Assembly: GCA_019116405.1 (NCBI GenBank)
Contig: DXBS01000083.1
Span: forward strand, 1 to 12,190
From: Candidatus Gallimonas intestinigallinarum
GTDB lineage: Bacteria; Bacillota_A; Clostridia; Christensenellales; Borkfalkiaceae
Reading direction: 5' to 3'
Length of the DNA: 12,190 nucleotides
Of the stretch, positions 1 to 6,150 are shown one piece after another. Numbering within the stretch: the first letter of the stretch is position 1; each line of letters begins with the position of its first letter. The notes beneath the pieces are model-generated. The model saw nothing but the letters and a program-made list of their open reading frames with translations, was not told where the DNA came from and did not search any database. A program made the position numbers and the translations under genes.

Positions 1-37
1 ACATTTCGGGAAAGAGGGTGAGAATGGTGATCTTCAC
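1..37 (-). CDS. trmD: tRNA (guanine-N1)-methyltransferase TrmD, N-terminal 12 residues only
   Basis: Only the first 12 codons lie in the window; the gene runs off the left edge. They read M(GTG)KITILTLFPEM, the characteristic opening of TrmD, the SPOUT-class enzyme that methylates N1 of G37 in tRNAs with a G at position 36, using S-adenosylmethionine, and so prevents +1 frameshifting. The GTG start overlaps the rimM stop in a GTGA quartet (4 bases), and an AGGTGG site lies 7 bases upstream, which supports this start. rimM directly upstream of trmD is the classical bacterial order, so both the peptide and the context agree. No statement about the catalytic knot is possible because it lies outside the window. 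Confidence 0.85.
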   Translation of the reverse strand, partial: MKITILTLFPEM

Positions 38-534
38 AGCACTGCCACCTCAAGATAGCGTTTTTTATTGACGACGATCTTGCCCGCGCCTATGTCCACC
101 GCCGTGACGACGCCGTCCGCGACGGGGAACATGACCTCGCGCGTGCCGTCGTGAAGGGTATAGATGTCGGTCGCTGCCTGCCTGACGTCGGTGAGCGTGC
201 CGAGCCGTTCGCCCTCTTCGGTGACGACGGCGCAGCCGAGAAGGTCGGCGACATAGTACCTGCCCTCCTCCAATGCGGGTGCCTCCGCGCGCGGGACGAC
301 GATCTGCTTGCCCCGCAAAAGCTCTGCGGCGTTGCGGTCCGCTACGCCCTTGAGTCCCAGAAAGACCAGCCCCGCACCCGTGCGCACGGAGATAACTTTG
401 TACTCCGCATTGTCCAGAAAGACGCGCGAAAAGTTGTGAAAGTCCTCCGCGTCGTCCGTGAAGGGCTTCACCTTGAGTTCGCCGCGGATGCCCTGCGGCT
501 TTAAGACTTCTCCGACGATGAGTTTATCCGTCAT
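34..534 (-). CDS. rimM: Ribosome maturation factor RimM
   Basis: Predicted 166-residue RimM, a cytoplasmic factor that binds r-protein S19 and helps the 3' (head) domain of 16S rRNA mature in the 30S subunit. The N-terminal RimM beta-barrel opens with the family signature around residues 8-27 (GEVLKPQGIRGELKVKPFTD), and a PRC-barrel domain follows from about residue 89 (EEGRYYVADLLG) to the end, where VMFPVADGVVTAVD matches the usual F-P-V-x-x-x-V-x-x-x-D strand. Length is normal for the family. The ATG start has a GGAGG site 5 bases upstream (540-544). It overlaps the tmk 3' end by 11 bases and the trmD start by 4, so it is probably expressed from the tmk promoter and translated by coupling. 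I see no rpsP or KH-protein gene beside it, which is the more usual upstream neighbour. Identity is secure from motif and context. Confidence 0.95.
   Translation of the reverse strand: MTDKLIVGEVLKPQGIRGELKVKPFTDDAEDFHNFSRVFLDNAEYKVISVRTGAGLVFLGLKGVADRNAAELLRGKQIVVPRAEAPALEEGRYYVADLLGCAVVTEEGERLGTLTDVRQAATDIYTLHDGTREVMFPVADGVVTAVDIGAGKIVVNKKRYLEVAVL
45..50 (-). promoter_or_regulatory. Shine-Dalgarno site that decides the trmD GTG start
   Basis: Read on the minus strand this is AGGTGG, 7 bases before the GTG start of trmD and inside the last codons of rimM. It supports translation starting at GTG although no ATG is available. Confidence 0.6.
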
Positions 535-1162
535 TTCTGCCTCCGAACAGCGACCATACCGCCCTTCTCACGTTCGCCTGCGTGCGCTCCTTCTCCTCCT
601 CACTCTTGACAATGACGAGATTCTCGCGCGCGCCGAACCGTTCAAACAACTTGTAGTAATTTTCGCGAATTTTTGTCTGCTTGTCTGCCGTCTCGTAGCG
701 CTCCGTCTCGCCGCGGCGGGCGACCCTGCGCATGCTCTCCTCAGGTGTGATATCAAGGAATATGGTGAGATCGGGGCGCAAGAGCTCCATGGCAGGGGTG
801 TTGAGCTGAATGACCCACTCCAGGGGGACAAACCCGCCGTTGTAGGCAAACGAGGAGAGATAGAAGCGATCGCACAGCACCGTCGTGCCCTCACCCAGAA
901 GTTTTACGATGCCGTTGACGGTGTTGGAGATATGATCGAGTCTGTCCGCGGCAAAGAGCGCCGCGATCGCGCGCTCGTCCGTATCGATGCGCCCCGTGAG
1001 ACAGGAGCGAAGCAGCGCCCCGAAGGGGGAATCGGTTGGCTCGTGCGTGAGGATGCAGGCAACGCCCTTGCTCTTTAAGAACTTGCCTGCCATCTTCATC
1101 TGTGTGGACTTGCCGCTGCCGTCCGTGCCCTCAAATACGATAAATTTTCCTCTGTTTGCCAT
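524..1162 (-). CDS. tmk: Thymidylate kinase
   Basis: Predicted 212-residue dTMP kinase, which uses ATP to turn dTMP into dTDP for DNA synthesis. Visible motifs: Walker A GTDGSGKST at residues 12-20; EPTD (41-44); the LFAADRLDH helix (70-77); the dTMP-site CDRFYLSSFAYNG at 97-109 (the family usually has AYQG, here AYNG); and a LID segment RVARRGETERYE at 146-157, with its arginines in the LID as in E. coli-type enzymes. Start choice: the open frame extends 24 codons farther upstream but without a motif and through the promoter, and family members begin roughly ten residues before the P-loop, so ATG at 1162 is the only sensible start. There is no Shine-Dalgarno site. The promoter -10 box ends 9 bases before this ATG, implying a nearly leaderless mRNA. 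The gene overlaps rimM by 11 bases; tmk ahead of rimM-trmD is an unusual operon head. Confidence 0.96.
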   Translation of the reverse strand: MANRGKFIVFEGTDGSGKSTQMKMAGKFLKSKGVACILTHEPTDSPFGALLRSCLTGRIDTDERAIAALFAADRLDHISNTVNGIVKLLGEGTTVLCDRFYLSSFAYNGGFVPLEWVIQLNTPAMELLRPDLTIFLDITPEESMRRVARRGETERYETADKQTKIRENYYKLFERFGARENLVIVKSEEEKERTQANVRRAVWSLFGGRNDG

Positions 1163-1171
1163 AATATCTGC

Positions 1172-1200
1172 ATTATACCATCCGCGCGCCCGTTTGTCAA
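1172..1200 (-). promoter_or_regulatory. Consensus sigma-A type promoter of tmk-rimM-trmD
   Basis: On the minus strand a perfect -35 box TTGACA (1195-1200) is separated by exactly 17 bases from a perfect -10 box TATAAT (1172-1177). By the usual -10 to start distance, transcription would begin at about A1165, three bases before the tmk ATG. No other promoter of comparable quality is visible between the degV terminator and tmk. The perfect boxes make the call strong; the exact start is inferred. Confidence 0.9.
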
Positions 1201-1228
1201 TCCGCAAACCGACGCAGCCTTGATTGCC

Positions 1229-1257
1229 CCGCATAAAAGTGCGCCCTTTTTATGCGG
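1229..1257. repeat. 10-bp inverted repeat upstream of the tmk promoter
   Basis: Arms CCGCATAAAA (1229-1238) and TTTTATGCGG (1248-1257) are exact reverse complements around a 9-base loop. It lies between the degV terminator and the tmk -35 box, 28 bases upstream of that box. It could be a second transcript-end hairpin for degV or a protein-binding site; there is no clear T-run after it on the minus strand, while on the plus strand it is followed by TTCTTTTTG. Confidence 0.5.
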
Positions 1258-1267
1258 TTCTTTTTGC

Positions 1268-1307
1268 AAAACGGCGCCCGCCGCGCGTTCACGCGCGGCG
1301 GGCGCCG
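1268..1307 (-). terminator. Strong intrinsic terminator of degV
   Basis: A perfect GC-rich inverted repeat of 17 bp (arms 1272-1288 and 1291-1307, two central bases, so in RNA about 15 bp with a 4-base loop) starts 16 bases after the degV stop. On the minus strand it is followed at once by TTTT (1271-1268). No T-run follows on the plus strand, so it acts in the degV direction and insulates tmk. Confidence 0.85.
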
Positions 1308-1322
1308 CATCAGATGTCAGGT

Positions 1323-2192
1323 TCAAATTTCATTGCGCGCATCGCCGACGAAGATGACGCCCAGCGTGCCGGGACCGCAGTGCGAGCCGATGACGGGGCC
1401 GACGATCTGGCGCACGATCTTCGCTTCGGGGCGCTTCTCCAAAATGAGGTCGCGCAGCTTGTCGCCCTCTTCGGGGCAGTCTGCATCGACGATATAGACC
1501 GCACAGCCGGGATCGGTCAATTCGGTGATGACTCTGTCCGCAAGCGTGCGGATCGACTTCTTCCTGCCCGAGATCTTGCCGATGACGGAGAGTTTCCCTT
1601 CCGCGTCCACCGTGAGCATGGGCTTGAGTCCCAAGATCGTGCCCGCGACCGCCGCAAGCCCCGAGCACCTGCCGCCGCGCTTTAAGTGCATGAGATCGTC
1701 CACCGTAAAGTAGACGTGGATCTTCTTCGAGAACTCCTCCAGGAAGGCGAGGATCTCTTCGTCCGTCGCGCCCGCCTGCTTGCGCTTTGCCGCTTCCTCC
1801 GCCTGAATACCCGCGCCGAGCGAGATATTCCTGGTGTCAAAGACCGTGCACGTCCGCTCCGGGAACTGCTCTTTAAGTTCCTGCAATGCAAGGTTTAAGG
1901 ATTGGAACGTCCCGCTGAGCTGGTGGGAAAAGGAGACGTACAAAACGTCCTCCCACTTTTCAAAGTAGGGCGTTAATATGCGCTTGTAATCCTCGGGATT
2001 GAGCGCCTGCGTCTTGGGGATCTCCCCGCCGCGCACCGCGTCATAAAACTTTCTGAAATCCGTTTCTTTGCCGAGGTCATAGAAGTACTCCTGTCCTCCG
2101 ATATAGTAGGGCATGGAGATATAGTCGAGTCCCAGTTCCTCGGCACGCGTATGCCAGAGTTCCCCGTTGGAATCGAAGATCAACACACTCAT
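1323..2192 (-). CDS. DegV family fatty-acid-binding protein
   Basis: Predicted 289-residue DegV protein. Family members bind a fatty acid in a cleft between two alpha/beta domains; FakB members present it to the kinase FakA for phosphorylation, but which role this one has cannot be read here. Visible family features: N-terminal FDSNGEL (6-12), IPKTQALNPEDY (58-69, where the PKTS-Q type ligand loop carries Thr61), SFSHQLSGTFQSL (87-99, Ser93), VFDTRNISLGAG (117-128), the LMHLKRGGRCSG stretch (167-178) and the C-terminal GPVIGSHCGPGTLGVIFVG (265-283) with the conserved H-x-G-P-G. Length is typical. The ATG has a GGAGG site 5 bases upstream (2198-2202). It is a single-gene transcription unit: own consensus promoter upstream, strong terminator downstream, and divergent from the acetyltransferase gene. 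Confidence 0.93.
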   Translation of the reverse strand: MSVLIFDSNGELWHTRAEELGLDYISMPYYIGGQEYFYDLGKETDFRKFYDAVRGGEIPKTQALNPEDYKRILTPYFEKWEDVLYVSFSHQLSGTFQSLNLALQELKEQFPERTCTVFDTRNISLGAGIQAEEAAKRKQAGATDEEILAFLEEFSKKIHVYFTVDDLMHLKRGGRCSGLAAVAGTILGLKPMLTVDAEGKLSVIGKISGRKKSIRTLADRVITELTDPGCAVYIVDADCPEEGDKLRDLILEKRPEAKIVRQIVGPVIGSHCGPGTLGVIFVGDARNEI

Positions 2193-2225
2193 AGTTGCCT
2201 CCGTTTGTGATATATTTGTGATAAT

Positions 2226-2254
2226 ATTTTACTCCGACTTTCGGCATTTGTCAA
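2226..2254 (-). promoter_or_regulatory. Promoter of degV
   Basis: On the minus strand TTGACA (2249-2254), a 17-base spacer and TAAAAT (2226-2231). The predicted start near 2219 gives a leader of roughly 27 bases that contains the GGAGG ribosome binding site, i.e. a conventional leadered mRNA. The spacer carries a short CCGA/TCGG inverted repeat of doubtful meaning. Confidence 0.88.
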
Positions 2255-2277
2255 CAAAAATGTACAAACCTTTTACT

Positions 2278-2287
2278 TTGTTAACAA
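2278..2287. promoter_or_regulatory. Palindrome TTGTTAACAA between divergent promoters, possible operator
   Basis: A perfect 10-base palindrome lies in the 81-base interval between the outward-facing -35 boxes of degV (2249-2254) and the acetyltransferase gene (2336-2341). Position fits a shared regulatory site, but the palindrome is short and AT-rich, so chance is quite possible and no regulator is named. Confidence 0.2.
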
Positions 2288-2335
2288 TCAAACAGCTTTT
2301 CCCCGCGCATTAAGCGATTCAATGACGCATTTCTC

Positions 2336-2364
2336 TTGACAGCCGCCCTGCCTTCTGCTATGAT
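2336..2364 (+). promoter_or_regulatory. Promoter of the GNAT acetyltransferase gene, predicted leaderless
   Basis: TTGACA (2336-2341), a 17-base spacer and TATGAT (2359-2364). Counting the last base of the -10 box as -7 places the transcription start exactly on the A of the ATG at 2371, so the mRNA would have no 5' leader. The two boxes match consensus at 6/6 and 5/6 positions. Confidence 0.85.
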
Positions 2365-2370
2365 GAGGGC

Positions 2371-2799
2371 ATGATACGCACCATGACGCCCGCGGACAGG
2401 GCGCTGTTCTATGAAATGTCCGAAGAATTCTATTCCTCCCCCGCCGTCTCACATGATATTCCGCGCGAAAATCATGCGCGCGCCTTTGACGAAGTCCTGC
2501 GCGGCGAACTGCTTTTGGGTCTCATGCTGCTGGACGGAGACACGCCCGCAGGGTTTGCCCTGCTCGCGAAGTCCTATTCACGCGAGGCAGGCGGCATCTG
2601 TTATTGGGTGGACGAGGTCTACCTGCGCCCCGCCTTCCGCGGCAAGGGACTTGGCAGGGAGCTGCTTGCCTATGCCGAGACGCTGGGCGCAAATCGGCTG
2701 CGCCTTGAGGTCATGCCTGACAATGAGCGCGCGATCGGGTTGTATCGCTCACTCGGCTATACCTCCATGCAATATTTGCAGATGATCAAGGAACTCTGA
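2371..2799 (+). CDS. GNAT family N-acetyltransferase
   Basis: Predicted 142-residue single-domain acetyltransferase of the Gcn5-related fold; it should transfer an acetyl group from acetyl-CoA to an amine, but the substrate cannot be deduced. The core motif A is clear: VDEVYLRPAFRGKGLGREL (80-98), with R-G-K-G-L-G at 90-95 forming the pyrophosphate-binding loop. Motif B follows: LRLEVMPDNERAIGLYRSLGY (110-130), with the usual Asn and the Tyr of the LYRSLGY helix. The N-terminal IRTMTPADRALFYEM is typical of the family. The ATG at 2371 is preferred; Met5 (2383) is the only near alternative and has no ribosome site either. The GAGGG just before ATG is one base away and falls upstream of the predicted transcript start. 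It is the only plus-strand gene here, a one-gene unit converging on mutY. Confidence 0.9.
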   Translation: MIRTMTPADRALFYEMSEEFYSSPAVSHDIPRENHARAFDEVLRGELLLGLMLLDGDTPAGFALLAKSYSREAGGICYWVDEVYLRPAFRGKGLGRELLAYAETLGANRLRLEVMPDNERAIGLYRSLGYTSMQYLQMIKEL

Positions 2800-2820
2800 C
2801 GCCTTTTATGATATCGAAAC

Positions 2821-2856
2821 GCGCCGCTGGCAGCCCTTTCGGGCTGCCAGCGGCGC
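2821..2856. terminator. Perfect 16-bp hairpin between convergent genes, probable bidirectional terminator
   Basis: Arms 2821-2836 and 2841-2856 are exact reverse complements around a 4-base loop: TTTC on the plus strand and GAAA (a GNRA-type tetraloop) on the minus strand. It starts 22 bases after the acetyltransferase stop and lies beyond the mutY stop in the other direction. The flanking T-runs are weak (TCTGTTAT on plus, GTTTCGAT on minus), so termination is inferred mainly from position. A small second candidate for the plus strand is a 4-bp GGGG/CCCC stem at 2898-2910 followed by CTGTTTTT. Confidence 0.6.
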
Positions 2857-2927
2857 TCTGTTATGAACACAAATTCCTCTGTTTGGCACGCATTTTCGGG
2901 GCACGTCCCCCTGTTTTTGCAACCAAA

Positions 2928-3920
2928 TTATTTGAGCCATGCCGCAAATGCGCGGAACGCCGACGGCAGGGCATAGCGCGCCCTGATCTCCTGCGCCGTC
3001 GCCCAGGTGTACACGGGGAGCTCCTCAATTACCTCGATGAGTTTGCCCGTCATGTGCCATTCGACGTGCGTAAAGACGTGCTTGGCGCGCTTTTCGGCGA
3101 GCGGCGCGCCGTAGTCGGGCGCATCGCCTTCAAAGAAGGGAAACTGCCAGAGCTTTGCCAGAAGCCCGTCCTCGGGGCGCTGCTCGATGGCGTATCTGTC
3201 CTTGCAGCGCAGCACGAGGACGGTCGCCTCCACGATCTTGCGCGCACGCTTCTCCGCGCGCACGGGATAGCGCTCCTCTTTCCCGCTCAGGTGTGCAAGG
3301 CAGGCCCCCTGCCACGGGCATTTCCCGCAGGAAGGCGCGCCATTGGGCAGGCAGACGATCGCGCCCAGCTCCATGAGCGCCTCGCAGAAGTCCGCCGTCT
3401 CGGCGGGATACACCTCTTTCAGCAGCGCCGCGTACTCCGATCTGATTGACGGCTCGTCCACGCAACGCCCGTCCGCATACAGGCGGCTGAGGATGCGCAG
3501 CACGTTCCCGTCCACCGCGGGCGCGGGAATGCCGAGCGCGATGGAGCAGACGGCGCCCGCCGTATAGTCGCCGACGCCGGGCAGCGCGCGCACGCCCTCA
3601 AAGGTGGTCGGAAAGCCGTGCTCGGCGATCGCCTTCGCCGCCTTATGCAGATTACGCGCGCGGGAGTAGTAGCCAAGTCCCTCCCAGAGCTTTAAGACCT
3701 CGTCCTCGCTCGCTGCGGCGAGAGATTGCGCCGTCGGAAAGCGGCCGAGAAACTGCACATACCGCTCGCGCACCGCTTCGACGCGCGTCTGCTGGAGCAT
3801 GAGTTCGGCGACCAACGCCGTATAGGGCGTGCGGTCATGCCGCCACGGCAGGTCGCGTTTGGAAATGCGGTACCACGCCAACAGGGGTGGTACCGCATCC
3901 TGCAATCTTTGTTTTTCCAT
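2928..3920 (-). CDS. mutY: Adenine DNA glycosylase MutY
   Basis: Predicted 330-residue MutY, which removes adenine paired with 8-oxoguanine and so prevents G:C to T:A mutations. The N-terminal glycosylase domain carries the catalytic Glu39 in AELMLQQTRV, the helix-hairpin-helix LPGVGDYTAGAV (113-124) and the catalytic Asp137 in PAVDGNVLRILSRL. The [4Fe-4S] cysteines are Cys190, 198, 201 and 207; the first gap is seven residues rather than the six of E. coli. The C-terminal NUDIX-like 8-oxoG recognition domain spans about 228-330 and has HVFTHVEWHM (281-290), where the loop that reads 8-oxoG is FTH instead of the better-known FSH. The ATG shares one base with the fhs stop (TGATG), so translation is probably coupled to fhs; upstream GGGA is a weak ribosome site. 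All catalytic residues are present, so it should be functional. Confidence 0.95.
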   Translation of the reverse strand: MEKQRLQDAVPPLLAWYRISKRDLPWRHDRTPYTALVAELMLQQTRVEAVRERYVQFLGRFPTAQSLAAASEDEVLKLWEGLGYYSRARNLHKAAKAIAEHGFPTTFEGVRALPGVGDYTAGAVCSIALGIPAPAVDGNVLRILSRLYADGRCVDEPSIRSEYAALLKEVYPAETADFCEALMELGAIVCLPNGAPSCGKCPWQGACLAHLSGKEERYPVRAEKRARKIVEATVLVLRCKDRYAIEQRPEDGLLAKLWQFPFFEGDAPDYGAPLAEKRAKHVFTHVEWHMTGKLIEVIEELPVYTWATAQEIRARYALPSAFRAFAAWLK

Positions 3921-5584
3921 CAGAACAGTCCCGTAATATTGCCGTGTTCGTCGACGTCGATCTTTTCCGCGGCAGGAACGGGCGGAAGCCCGGGCATCGT
4001 GAGAATGTTGCCCGTCAGCACGACGACAAACCCCGCGCCCGCGGACACCTTGACGTTGCGAACAGTGACGGTAAACCCTTCGGGCGCGCCCAAGAGCTTT
4101 GCGTCGTCCGAGAAGGAATACTGCGTCTTTGCCATGCAGACAGGGGTCTTGTCAAACCCGAGCGCAGTGAGGCGTTCGATCTCCCCCTCCGCCTCCGGCG
4201 TGTATAGGGCGCCGCTGCCGCCGTAGATGCGCCGGACGATGGTCTCGATCTTCTCCTTGATGGTACGCGCAGCGTCGTAGCAATAATCAAAGCTGTTTGG
4301 TTGCTCGCACAGGCGCACGACCTCGCGCGCCAGGTCCTCGCCGCCCTTTCCGCCCTCCGCCCAGACGGTGGACAGCACGGTGTTGACGCCCAGCTTTTTG
4401 CACGCTTCCAGCACGCATGCAATCTCCGCGTCCGAGTCCGTCGGGAAGCGGTTGAGCGCGACCACCGTAGGCAGTCCATAGACGTTCTTCATGTTGCCGA
4501 CGTGGCGCAGCAGGTTGGGAAGCCCCTTTTCAAGCGCCTCTAAATTCTCCGCGGCAAGGTCGGACTTTTCAATGCCGCCGTGCATCTTGAGTGCGCGGAC
4601 GGTCGCGACGACCACGCAGGCAGAGGGCTTCAGCCCCGCGACGCGGCATTTGATATCGAGGAATTTCTCCGCGCCCAGGTCGGCGCCGAACCCCGCCTCC
4701 GTAACGACGTAATCGCCCAGTTTGAGCGCGGTGCGCGTCGCGACGACGGAGTTACAGCCGTGCGCAATGTTCGCAAACGGTCCGCCGTGCACGATGGCGG
4801 GCGTGCCCTCGAGCGTCTGCACGAGGTTGGGCTTCATGGCGTCCTTGAGGAGCGCGCACATTGCGCCCGCCGCCTTGAGATCGCCCGCCGTGACGGGCTT
4901 ACCATCGGCATTATACCCGACGACGATGCGGGAAAGGCGCGCCTTTAAGTCGGAGAGCGACGTCGCAAGGCACAAGATCGCCATGATCTCGCTCGCGACG
5001 GTGATATCGAAACCGTCTCTGCGCGGGACGCCGTTCTTGCCGCCGCCCAGTCCGTCCTGAATGAAGCGGAGCTGACGATCGTTCATATCCACGCACCGCT
5101 TCCAGGTGATGCGGTCTTTGTCGATGCCCAGCGCGTTGCCCTGGAAGATATGATTGTCCAGCATGGCGGCGAGCAGGTTGTTCGCCGCGCCGATGGCGTG
5201 CATATCGCCCGTGAAATGCAGGTTGATCTCCTCCATGGGGACGACCTGCGCATATCCGCCGCCCGCAGCGCCGCCCTTGACGCCGAACACCGGTCCCAGG
5301 GAGGGCTCACGCAGCGCGACGACGACCGACTTTCCGATGCGCTTCATGCCGTCGGCAAGCCCGATGGTCGTGGTGGTCTTGCCCTCACCCGCGGGCGTGG
5401 GTGTAATGGCGGTGACGAGGATGAGCTTGCCGTCCGCACGGCTGCGCGCCATGACGGAGGGCGCGATCTTCGCCTTGTACTTGCCGTACTGCTCGATCTC
5501 ATCCCCGGAAAGTCCCACGGACGCCGCAATTTCTGAAATTGGCTGTAACTTCGCGCGCTGCGCGATCTCGATATCGGATAACAT
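3920..5584 (-). CDS. fhs: Formate-tetrahydrofolate ligase
   Basis: Predicted 554-residue formyltetrahydrofolate synthetase, which joins formate to tetrahydrofolate at the cost of ATP to give 10-formyl-tetrahydrofolate, the donor for purine synthesis and, in acetogens, a step of the Wood-Ljungdahl methyl branch. Visible: a P-loop TPAGEGKT at residues 63-70, then the family signature [20 protein letters not shown] (91-110) and [17 protein letters not shown] (115-131). Length is close to the usual 555-560. ATG start is supported by AGAAGG (5594-5599), nine bases upstream. Directly beyond that site lies an AT-rich 40-base inverted repeat that may influence its expression. No good promoter was found in front of it, so it may share the purine transcript or use a weak start. 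It overlaps mutY by one base. The product feeds the AICAR transformylase encoded nearby. Confidence 0.97.
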   Translation of the reverse strand: MLSDIEIAQRAKLQPISEIAASVGLSGDEIEQYGKYKAKIAPSVMARSRADGKLILVTAITPTPAGEGKTTTTIGLADGMKRIGKSVVVALREPSLGPVFGVKGGAAGGGYAQVVPMEEINLHFTGDMHAIGAANNLLAAMLDNHIFQGNALGIDKDRITWKRCVDMNDRQLRFIQDGLGGGKNGVPRRDGFDITVASEIMAILCLATSLSDLKARLSRIVVGYNADGKPVTAGDLKAAGAMCALLKDAMKPNLVQTLEGTPAIVHGGPFANIAHGCNSVVATRTALKLGDYVVTEAGFGADLGAEKFLDIKCRVAGLKPSACVVVATVRALKMHGGIEKSDLAAENLEALEKGLPNLLRHVGNMKNVYGLPTVVALNRFPTDSDAEIACVLEACKKLGVNTVLSTVWAEGGKGGEDLAREVVRLCEQPNSFDYCYDAARTIKEKIETIVRRIYGGSGALYTPEAEGEIERLTALGFDKTPVCMAKTQYSFSDDAKLLGAPEGFTVTVRNVKVSAGAGFVVVLTGNILTMPGLPPVPAAEKIDVDEHGNITGLF

Positions 5585-5599
5585 AAAAAATTACCTTCT

Positions 5600-5639
5600 C
5601 GTAAATTTTCTTTTTTAGCCGTAAAAAACAAAATTTACG
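5600..5639 (-). promoter_or_regulatory. AT-rich hairpin abutting the fhs ribosome binding site
   Basis: Arms 5600-5617 and 5622-5639 are reverse complements at 17 of 18 positions (one C-C mismatch) around the 4-base loop GCCG/CGGC. Read on the minus strand it would end exactly where the fhs Shine-Dalgarno site AGAAGG (5594-5599) begins. It could be a leader RNA hairpin, a repressor site or a weak attenuator; the sequence alone does not decide. A smaller GC stem AGGGC/GCCCT (5646-5658) stands just upstream. Confidence 0.55.
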
Positions 5640-5768
5640 ACTTTCAGGGCGCTGCCCTCTGCGCGAGGATATCGCCCACAAAATAGCCCCTCGCGCATTC
5701 ACCTGCTGAGGTCGCAAGCGACAAATTGAGTACCGCTGGCGCAGGGAAACCCTGCTTGCGGCGTGATA

Positions 5769-5840
5769 ATAGCAAAAGGCGGCTTCTCTTCCTTTGCTAT
5801 CAATTGCGGGAAAAGGCTTCACTTGTTATGCCTTTTCCGC
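5769..5840. repeat. Two tandem bulged hairpins
   Basis: First hairpin: ATAGCAAAAGG (5769-5779) pairs with CCTTTGCTAT (5791-5800) with one extra A. Second: GCGGGAAAAGGC (5806-5817) pairs with GCCTTTTCCGC (5830-5840) with one extra G. Both have loops of 11-12 bases and share AAAAGG in the left arm, which suggests a repeated structural unit. Confidence 0.5.
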
Positions 5841-5973
5841 CTTAATTTGCGCGTCCAGCGCTTTTGCGGAAAAGTGAGCGGCGCGCGCTATTTTGTTGCG
5901 ACTGCGCGCCGCGAGGGTGAGGGCGTGCGTTATGCCGATAGCCGCGGTGCGGCTTCGGCGCATGCCCGAACTT

Positions 5974-6003
5974 AAGAAATTGCCATTTGTTCGGCAATTT
6001 CTT
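5974..6003. repeat. 11-bp perfect inverted repeat
   Basis: Arms AAGAAATTGCC (5974-5984) and GGCAATTTCTT (5993-6003) around the 8-base loop ATTTGTTC. It lies in the middle of the gene-free stretch, far from either flanking gene, with no T-run after it on either strand. Confidence 0.6.
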
Positions 6004-6150
6004 GACCGGCGCGAGGAGAAATCCTTGCTTGCAAAGGGGTTTCGACGAAGCGACGCACGAGCGCGTAGCGCAAAGTACCGAGCGCGGGGTTCTACCCGCG
6101 TGAGACAACCAAACACAAAGCCGTAGGCAACTGTTGGGTTTTCTTCAAAC

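Larger units (their letters stand above)
5640..6150. other. Gene-free, inverted-repeat-rich stretch between purL and fhs
   Basis: No credible coding region: the short open frames on both strands lack ribosome sites and family features and are rich in Arg, Ala and Ser. The stretch instead holds a chain of inverted repeats: 5646-5658, 5661-5696 (8-bp arms), 5711-5722 (GTCG-CTTG-CGAC on the minus strand), 5741-5755, 5769-5800 and 5806-5840 (10-11 bp, each with a single bulge), 5878-5912 (9-bp arms), 5940-5954, 5974-6003 (11-bp arms) and 6083-6100. This could be a dispersed repeat element, a structured non-coding RNA or the eroded remains of either. I recognise no known RNA family and see no terminal repeats or target duplication that would define an element boundary. 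Confidence 0.5.

Noticed and set aside
1162..1234. A longer Tmk beginning 24 codons upstream
   Set aside because: The extension would run through the -10 and -35 boxes, has no family similarity and would place the P-loop far too deep.
2232..2248. Operator in the degV promoter spacer (CCGA/TCGG)
   Set aside because: Only a 4-bp repeat with a 3-base gap; expected by chance.
2365..2369. GAGGG directly before the acetyltransferase ATG as a ribosome binding site
   Set aside because: Only one base separates it from ATG, and it lies between the -10 box and the predicted transcript start, so it would not be in the mRNA.
5585..5760. A ZTP (pfl) riboswitch in front of fhs
   Set aside because: fhs and purH are frequent targets of this riboswitch, but its conserved CCGCCTGGGC-like element and the preceding stem were not found on the minus strand here.
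5826..6116. A 96-codon minus-strand open frame in the gap between purL and fhs
   Set aside because: GTG start, no ribosome site, Arg/Ala/Ser-rich composition and overlap with several inverted repeats make a protein unlikely.
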